Below, one piece after another: positions 58,710 to 64,000 of a DNA stretch of 64,000 nucleotides; position 1 is the stretch's first letter; each line of letters begins with the position of its first letter. Below the pieces are notes generated by a model, which had not been told where the DNA came from, made no database searches, and saw only the letters and a list, made by a program, of their open reading frames with translations. Both the position numbers and the translations under genes were made by a program. Source of the stretch: Streptomyces pactum (lineage in GTDB: Bacteria > Actinomycetota > Actinomycetes > Streptomycetales > Streptomycetaceae); assembly GCF_016031615.1 (NCBI RefSeq), contig NZ_JACYXC010000001.1:248001-312000 (forward strand). The letters run 5' to 3'.

Positions 58710-59674
58710 CAGCGGGTCACCTCCTCGATCAGCCGCTCCCAGTCGTGCAGGAAGCGTTTGAGTCCGTACCGGTCCAGTGCGGCGCGGCGGGCGCGGGCGC
58801 CGTCCTCGGCCGCGGCCCGGGGTTCGCGCAGGTAGTGGCGGGCGGCGTCGGCGAGGGCCTCGGGGCGGGTGGAGAGCACCCCGGTGCCCGGCGGTACGGC
58901 CTCGACGGCCTCGGTGGTGGCGAGGGCGACCACCGGCATGCCCAGGTGCATGGCCTCGATGAGGGACAGGCCCAGCGAGGTCCAGCGCACCGGGTGCAGG
59001 TACAGGCGGCGCCGGGCCATGGCGGTGTGCAGGTCCGCCTGCGGCAGGTCGGCGGCGCGGCAGCGGTCGGGCGGCAGGCCCAGGGTGGCGGCCAGGTTCT
59101 CGGTGCGCATGCCGAACACGTCGAGCGGGGCGGCGGCGGCGAGGCCGGGGAGCAGGTCGGTGCCGGTGTACCGGCCGCGCCGCAGCGGCTCGTTGACCAC
59201 GACGGCGGCGCGGGGCAGTTCCCCGGTGTAGCGGTGGCCGGGGTCGACCACGCCGTGTTCGACGACGGTGGTGGGGGCGCGGCCGTTGTCCCAGAAGAGC
59301 CGGTTGAAGTGGGTGACGTGGACGAGCGGGATGTCGTCTCGGTCGGCCATCGGGTGGCGGGTGCCGGGCACCTCCCCGTCCGGGGCGTTGTGTTCGAGGT
59401 AGACGGCGGGCAGGTCGCGGCCGGGGCGGCGGCCGCCGAGCCAGCGGGTGGCGAGCGCCGGTTCCTCCGGGCGTTGCAGGACGACGAGGTCGATGTCGGC
59501 GGTGCGCAGCTGTTCCGGGGTGAGTTCGCGGACCGAGGCGGGCCAGGCGAAGGTGCGGGCGCGGCCGCGGCCGTCGAGGCCGCGGTCGGGCAGGACGGGG
59601 ACCAGATAGGTGTGCGGACCCTGGACGAACGCCGTGGTCCAGGAACCGTGGACATGCCACAGCAGGATGTTCAC
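58709..59674 (-). CDS. Glycosyltransferase (GT-B, unclassified)
   Basis: 321 residues beginning VNILLWHVHGSWTTAFVQGP, with VYLEHNAPDGEVPGTRHPMA, VHVTHFNRLFWDNG and the donor-site region YLHPVRWTSLGLSLIEAMHL, GMPVVALATTEAVEAVPPGT. GT-B type, GT1/GT4 superfamily; donor and acceptor unknown. GGAGGTGACC before GTG 59674. Start overlaps the upstream GT9 stop (GTGA); stop overlaps the next start (TGATG). Confidence 0.85.
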   Translation of the reverse strand: MNILLWHVHGSWTTAFVQGPHTYLVPVLPDRGLDGRGRARTFAWPASVRELTPEQLRTADIDLVVLQRPEEPALATRWLGGRRPGRDLPAVYLEHNAPDGEVPGTRHPMADRDDIPLVHVTHFNRLFWDNGRAPTTVVEHGVVDPGHRYTGELPRAAVVVNEPLRRGRYTGTDLLPGLAAAAPLDVFGMRTENLAATLGLPPDRCRAADLPQADLHTAMARRRLYLHPVRWTSLGLSLIEAMHLGMPVVALATTEAVEAVPPGTGVLSTRPEALADAARHYLREPRAAAEDGARARRAALDRYGLKRFLHDWERLIEEVTR

Positions 59675-60735
59675 GCGGTCACCTCCGGGAACGGGGGGCG
59701 GCCGGCGGCGGGGGCCGCCGCGCCGGTGAGCAGCGATGCGACGGCGTGGAGCACCTCCTCGTCGGTGACGGAGTCCAGGCAGGGGTGGCCGGGGACCGGG
59801 CAGTCGCGGGCCCGGGTGCCGGCGCAGGGGGCGTGCGGCCGTCCCAGCAGGACGTGCGGCACGCCGTGGGGCGCCCAGCGTTCGGCGGGGACGACGGGGG
59901 CGAAGAGGGAGACCACCGGGGTGCCGACGGCGGCGGCCAGGTGGGCCGGGCCGGTGTTGCCGACGATCACGGCGCGGGCGCCGGCCAGGACGCCGGCGAG
60001 TTCGGTCAGGCCGGTGCGGCCGCCGAGGTCCAGGGCGCGGTCCCCGGCGACGGCGGCGGTCAGTTCCTTCTCGGCGGGGCCGCCGGTGACGATGACCCGG
60101 TGTCCGGCGCGGTCCAGGGCCGCGACCGCGCGGGCGGCCCGGTCCGGGGTCCAGCTGCGGGCGCCGACGGCCGCCCCGGGGTGGACCACGAGGTACGGTT
60201 CGGTGCCGGTGAGCGGGGTGGTGTCGGGGGGCGGGAGGGTGCGCAGCCGGCCGTCGTCGCCGGGCGGCAGGGCGAATCCGGCGGCCTCGGCCAGGTCCAG
60301 GCCGGCGCGGGCCTCGTGGGCGTGCGGGTCGCGGGTGTGCCGCAGGTCCAGCAGCGACCCGGGGTAGTGCTCGCTGTCGGCGCCGACCCAGGGCACGCCG
60401 GCCCACTTCAGCAGCAGCGCGGCGGGCAGCGGGCTCTGGTGGTAGGAGGCCAGGACCAGGGCCCGGTCGAACCGCCGCCGGGCGAGGGCGTCCAGCAGCG
60501 CGCGCAGGTCCCGCGGGGTGACCGGCGCCGGGTCCAGGCCGACCCAGGCGGCGTCGTGGACCAGGACCTCGTCCACGCCGGGCAGCATCCAGCCGGCCTC
60601 CTCGCCGTGCGGGCCGCACAGCAGCGCCAGGTGGGACGAGCCGGCCGCGGCGGCGCGTACCGCAGGGCCGGCGAGGAGGACGTCGCCGGCGCTGTCCAGC
60701 CGTACCACCAGGGTGCGGGGCCCGCGGGCGGTCAT
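59671..60735 (-). CDS. Glycosyltransferase family 9 (ADP-heptosyltransferase-like)
   Basis: 354 residues, intact, unlike the GT9 at 54.1-55.2 kb. TLVVRLDSAGDVLLAGPAVR at the N-terminus, LVLASYHQSPLPAALLLKWA, YLVVHPGAAVGARSWTPDRA, HRVIVTGGPAEKELTA and VIVGNTGPAHLAAAVGTPVV-type donor loop. Matches lipopolysaccharide heptosyltransferases (WaaC/WaaF/WaaQ family), here in a Gram-positive. CAGTRARDCPVPGHPCLD is a Cys-containing C-terminal segment. ATG 60735 with GGAGG 7 nt upstream and ATGA overlap with the gmhB end. Confidence 0.92.
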   Translation of the reverse strand: MTARGPRTLVVRLDSAGDVLLAGPAVRAAAAGSSHLALLCGPHGEEAGWMLPGVDEVLVHDAAWVGLDPAPVTPRDLRALLDALARRRFDRALVLASYHQSPLPAALLLKWAGVPWVGADSEHYPGSLLDLRHTRDPHAHEARAGLDLAEAAGFALPPGDDGRLRTLPPPDTTPLTGTEPYLVVHPGAAVGARSWTPDRAARAVAALDRAGHRVIVTGGPAEKELTAAVAGDRALDLGGRTGLTELAGVLAGARAVIVGNTGPAHLAAAVGTPVVSLFAPVVPAERWAPHGVPHVLLGRPHAPCAGTRARDCPVPGHPCLDSVTDEEVLHAVASLLTGAAAPAAGRPPFPEVTA

Positions 60736-61389
60736 GCCGGGCCTCCGGTGCGGGGGGCCGACAGGTGGCGCGCGGTCAGGATGTCGCGGACCGCGGCCGG
60801 CAGGTCGGGGGGCGGTGTGCGGGGCGGCGGCCACCTCCTCGGGGAGGGTCACCGGGGGTGGGGACGAGGATGCCCAGGGCGCCGGCCGCGCGGGCGGCGT
60901 CGAGGTCGGAGCCGATGTCGCCGATGACGACGGTCCGGCGCGGGGTCACGCCCAGCCGCCGGCAGGCGGCGTGCACCAGGCCGGGGGGCAGGTTTGCGGC
61001 AGCGGCAGCCGTCACCGGGGCCGTGCGGGCAGACGGCCCAGACGTCGAACGGGCCGAGCAGGTCCTCCACCCGGTGCCGGACGGCGTCCACCTGCCGGTA
61101 GCTCAGCAGCCCGCGGGCGACGCCGGACTGGTTGCTGACCACGCCGAGCCGGACGCCGCGCCGCCGCAGCCGGTCCAGGGCCGCCCGGGCGCCGGGCATC
61201 GGCCGCACCCGCCGCGGGTCCCCGTTGTACGGCACGTCCTGGACCAGGGTTCCGTCCCGGTCGAACAGCACCGCGGCGGGGAGCCGGCGGCGGGCCGCGG
61301 AACGGCCGGCGGGGCGCGGAGCGGGGGCGACGGGACCGAAGAGCCAGGGCTCTCCGGTCCGCCGGTCGGGGGGCTGTGATGGTCTTCAC
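60732..61389 (-). pseudogene. gmhB: D,D-heptose 1,7-bisphosphate phosphatase with several frame breaks
   Basis: HAD-IIIA phosphatase. Homology is complete but spread over three frames: GTG 61389 VKTITAP; then AAVLFDRDGTLVQDVPY (nucleophile Asp), GVVSNQSGVARG, CPHGPGDGCRCRKP (GmhB zinc loop C-x-H ... C-x-C); then PPGLVHAACRRLGVTPRRTV, VIGDIGSDLDAARAAG; then VTLPEEVAAAPHTAP and the end at TGA 60734-60732. The breaks fall at CCCCCC near 61365 and at G runs near 60990, 60850 and 60810. All ligands survive, so the gene is probably intact in the cell and the sequence has homopolymer errors; true decay is the alternative. Confidence 0.75.
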
Positions 61390-62502
61390 CTGAGACCGAG
61401 TATCCGTACATATGCGGACCAAACGCTGCTCAGCGTGACGCCGATCGGCAGCGGCGGCCGGCGGACCGGGGCGGTGGGGCGGGGGGGCCGGCCGGGGCTG
61501 CGGACGGTGCGGGCGCAGCAGCCCGCGGACCCAATGGGCCACGGCCACCGGGGGGATGGCGCAGCTGGTCACCACCAGGGTGACGACCTCCTCGCGGGTG
61601 CGCGGCCCGGGCCGCACCCGGGCCAGGGTGAACTCGCCGGTACCGGCGAGCCACAGGCCCGCGCAGAGCGCCGCGGCGCGCCGCCGCCCGGCGAGCGCGC
61701 AGCCGGCCGCGGCGGTGGCGGCGGCGGTCACCGCCAGGTGGCGGGGCAGCCGGCCGCGGGGGGCGGCCGCGCGGTGCCACCAGTCCCGGCCGTGGATACG
61801 GGTCATCAGCACGTCGTCGGCGTTGCCGGCCTGGGCGCGGACCGACACCCAGCGGTCGGCCGGCCGCACCGGGTGGGTGGTGCGGCGGCTGCCCTCGGTC
61901 AGGGTCCAGCCGGCCGCCCGGACCCGCAGCGCCAGGTCGGCGTCCTCGCGGAAGGCGCGCCGGAAGCGTTCGTCGAACCCGCCGGCCTGCTCCAGGGCGG
62001 CCCGGCGGTAGGCCATGTCGGCGGTGATCCATCGGGCGGTGGCGAGCCCGGCGGTGTTGCGCTCCCAGTCGGTGGGCCGGCGGTCGGTGGGCAGCGGTAC
62101 GGTGATCCGCCCCTGGACGCCGCCGGTGCGCGGGCCGGCCGCGGCGAGGTCGGCGGCGAGCCGGTCCGCCCAGTCCGGGCCGGGCACCACGTCGTCGTCG
62201 AGGAAGACGATCCACGGCTCGGGGCAGGCGCGCCAGCCGGTGTTCCGGGCGGCGGCGGGGCCGGCGGCACGGCCGGGCACCACGGTGACCAGGGGCCGCA
62301 GGGGTTCGGGGACGGTGAGATCCAGGGGCGTGGTGACCGCGTGCGGCCGGTCGTCCACCACCACGACGCGGGCCGGCCGCGGCCCGGTGGCCGCGGCCAG
62401 GGCCTGGAGCGTCCGGGTCAGGCTGGGCCGGCCGAGGGTGGGGACGACCACGGCGTACGCGGCCGGCCGCGGGTGGCGCCTCCCGGCGCGCGGGCCGCTC
62501 AC
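61386..62502 (-). CDS. Glycosyltransferase family 2, C-terminal frame break
   Basis: About 370 residues. GT-A fold: AAYAVVVPTLGRPSLTRTLQ, VVVVDDRPHAV, PAAARNTGWRACPEPWIVFL followed by DDDVVPGPDWADRL (DxD), FDERFRRAFREDADLALRVR (ED catalytic). Two C-terminal hydrophobic segments (LAVTAAATAAAGCALAG, VVTLVVTSCAIPPVAVAHWV). The frame then stays open far into gmhB; a one-base shift at the seven-G run near 61480 instead gives RPPLPIGVTLSSVWSAYVRI and a TGA overlapping the gmhB GTG (GTGA), which I take as the real end. GTG 62502 overlaps the carbamoyltransferase stop. Confidence 0.8.
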
Positions 62503-64000
62503 AGCGCGCTCCCGGTCTCCGGGCGGGTGGCGTCCACCCGGCCCGCGTCGGGCATCCCGCCGGCGAAGAACGCGCCGCGCCGCACCACGAACGGGCCGAT
62601 GGCCAGCAGGTCCACGGGGGCGGAGCCGAAGCACTCCAGGGCGTCGCGCGGGTCGTCCACCATGGGCCGGCCGGCGGTGTTGAGGCTGGTGTTGATGACC
62701 ACCGGCAGGCCGGTGAGCCGCTCGAAGCGGTCCAGCATCCGGGCCACCAGCGGTTCGTCGGCGGGGTCCACGGTCTGCACCCGCGCGGTGCCGTCCACGT
62801 GCACCACGGCCGGGATGCGGTCCCGCCAGGCGGGTGCCACCCGGTGCACGAAGAGCATGTGGGGGCTGGGCAGCTGACCGTCGAAGATGTCGGCGGCCCG
62901 GTGGGCGAGGACCATCGGCGCGACCGGCCGGAACTGTTCGCGCCCCTTGACGTCGTTGAGCCGCTCCAGGTTGCCCGAGCGGCCGGGGTGGGCGAGCAGC
63001 GAGCGGTGGCCGAGCGCCCTGGGCCCGTACTCGGACCGGCCCTGGAACCAGGCGACCACGGCGTCCCCGGCGAGCGCCGCGGCGACCTCCTCGGCGACGT
63101 CCGGGGGGCGTTCGAAGGGCACCGCGGCGGTCTTCAGCCATGCCTCCAGTTCCGCGTCGGACCAGCCGCGGCCCAGGTCGGCGCCGGTCATCGGCTCCGG
63201 TGGCACGCCGCCCTCGGCGGTGAGCAGCAGCGCGCCGCCCAGCGCGGTGCCGGCGTCCCCGGCGGCGGGCTGCACCCAGACCCGGTCGAAGGGGCCCTCG
63301 CGGGCGATCCGGGCGTTGGCCACGCAGTTGAGCGCCACTCCCCCGGCCATGGTGAGCACCCGGTCGCCGGTGCGGCCGTGCAGCCACCGCGCCAGGTCCA
63401 GCAGGGTGTCCTCCAGCACCAGCTGGGCGCTGGCGGCGAGGTCGGCGTGGACCGCGCTCCAGGTCTCGCCCGGGCGCAGCGGCGGGGCGAGTTCCCCCCA
63501 GGGCACGCCGGTGGCGTGGAAGCCGCCGTCGCCGGTGGGGAAGATGTGGCGGCGCAGTTCGGCGGCCATCCGGGGCCGGCCGTAGGAGGCGAGGGCCATC
63601 ACCTTGTACTCGTCGGAGGAGCGCAGGAAGCCCAGGTGCTCGGTGAGTTCCTCGTAGACCAGGCCCAGGGAGTGCGGCAGCCGCTGCCCGTACAGCGCCT
63701 CCAGCCGGTTGCCGGTGCGGCGGGCGGCGAGGTGGGAGGTGGCCTCGCCGCGGCCGTCGAGCACCAGCACCGAGCAGTCGGTGGCGTCGGGGGCGGCCAG
63801 CGCCCCGGACGCGGCGTGCGCCATGTGGTGGGGCACGAAGCGCACGATCTCCGGGTCGAGGCCGGGCAGCGCGGCGCGCAGGAAGCCGGCCGCCTCGCGG
63901 GCGTAGGTCTGCCGCAGGTGGTCCCAGGGGTCGTCCAGTCCCAGGGCGTCGGCGGGGCGGGCCAGCGCCGGGTCGTAGGAGTAGGCGACGGCGTCGAGGT
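62499..64000 (-). CDS. NodU/CmcH-family O-carbamoyltransferase, 5' end beyond window
   Basis: About 500 residues visible; the N-terminus lies past 64000. VRFVPHHMAHAASGALAAPD (metal-binding HHxxH-type), YKVMALASYGRP, VLTMAGGVALNCVANARIAR, SEYGPRALGHRSLLAHPG, KGREQFRPVAPMVLAHRAAD and PVVINTSLNTAGRPMVDDP are the carbamoyltransferase N- and C-domain motifs. It transfers a carbamoyl group from carbamoyl phosphate via carbamoyl-AMP to a hydroxyl. In this operon the acceptor is probably a heptose. GTGA overlap with the GT2 gene. Confidence 0.92.
   Translation of the reverse strand, partial: LDAVAYSYDPALARPADALGLDDPWDHLRQTYAREAAGFLRAALPGLDPEIVRFVPHHMAHAASGALAAPDATDCSVLVLDGRGEATSHLAARRTGNRLEALYGQRLPHSLGLVYEELTEHLGFLRSSDEYKVMALASYGRPRMAAELRRHIFPTGDGGFHATGVPWGELAPPLRPGETWSAVHADLAASAQLVLEDTLLDLARWLHGRTGDRVLTMAGGVALNCVANARIAREGPFDRVWVQPAAGDAGTALGGALLLTAEGGVPPEPMTGADLGRGWSDAELEAWLKTAAVPFERPPDVAEEVAAALAGDAVVAWFQGRSEYGPRALGHRSLLAHPGRSGNLERLNDVKGREQFRPVAPMVLAHRAADIFDGQLPSPHMLFVHRVAPAWRDRIPAVVHVDGTARVQTVDPADEPLVARMLDRFERLTGLPVVINTSLNTAGRPMVDDPRDALECFGSAPVDLLAIGPFVVRRGAFFAGGMPDAGRVDATRPETGSAL

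Overview
The window is high-GC actinobacterial chromosome. The very GC-rich third codon positions, frequent GTG starts, GGAGG-type ribosome binding sites, the SIS-crr-ptsI phosphotransferase operon with DasR-type operators, and the family content (DUF5709, DUF4873, ChaB, HxlR, many secreted SGNH hydrolases) all point to Streptomyces or a close relative. I see no rRNA, tRNA, CRISPR array, transposase, integrase or replication origin.

Layout. 1-6.3 kb: small stress and redox genes (secreted protein, universal stress protein, flavin reductase, HxlR regulator with a divergent NAD(P)-binding protein, GNAT acetyltransferase, an 18-cysteine copper-storage-like protein, an SRPBCC protein). 6.6-13.7 kb: an exopolysaccharide-like locus. 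UDP-GlcNAc 2-epimerase, a membrane processive family 2 glycosyltransferase and a small membrane protein are divergent from a DUF2334 (deacetylase-related) protein and a GH113-like lipoprotein. 13.7-25.2 kb: SGNH hydrolases, lipoproteins, a decayed flavin monooxygenase beside an AurF-like diiron oxygenase, TetR and DUF4873, an MFS/PPOX/LysR group, a PGRP amidase and DUF5709. 25.5-28.5 kb: a three-gene operon of ferritin-like metal-dependent hydrolase, PDR/VanB reductase and M24 peptidase. 28.7-32.1 kb: a 1120-residue secreted protein with a choice-of-anchor A domain, six Cna-B repeats and a His-rich tail. 32.3-35.8 kb: SIS, crr, ptsI behind twin dre-like sites. 36.2-37.9 kb: a sigma-factor-like domain fused through a membrane segment to an extracellular CAP domain. 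38.3-52.8 kb: LysE exporter, Rieske-tailed oxidoreductase, large catalase, P450, methyltransferase, CDGSH protein, haem-oxygenase-like diiron protein, YbdK-type ligase, alcohol dehydrogenase, SDR, ChaB. 53.3-64 kb: a minus-strand operon of mostly overlapping genes for making and transferring ADP-heptose (gmhA, hldE, gmhB, five glycosyltransferases, a NodU-type carbamoyltransferase), running off the right edge.

The strongest candidates for an undescribed system are the heptose/carbamoyltransferase glycan operon, the membrane-tethered sigma-CAP fusion, and the P450-methyltransferase-CDGSH / diiron-YbdK redox locus.

Caution: several genes (GT9 at 54.1-55.2 kb, gmhB at 60.7-61.4 kb, GT2 at 61.4-62.5 kb, the CAP linker at 37.4-37.5 kb, the start of the gene at 6.6-7.3 kb) show frame changes at G/C homopolymers. 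This looks more like base-calling error than decay. The monooxygenase at 16.5-17.0 kb, with a point stop and an internal deletion, looks like a real pseudogene.
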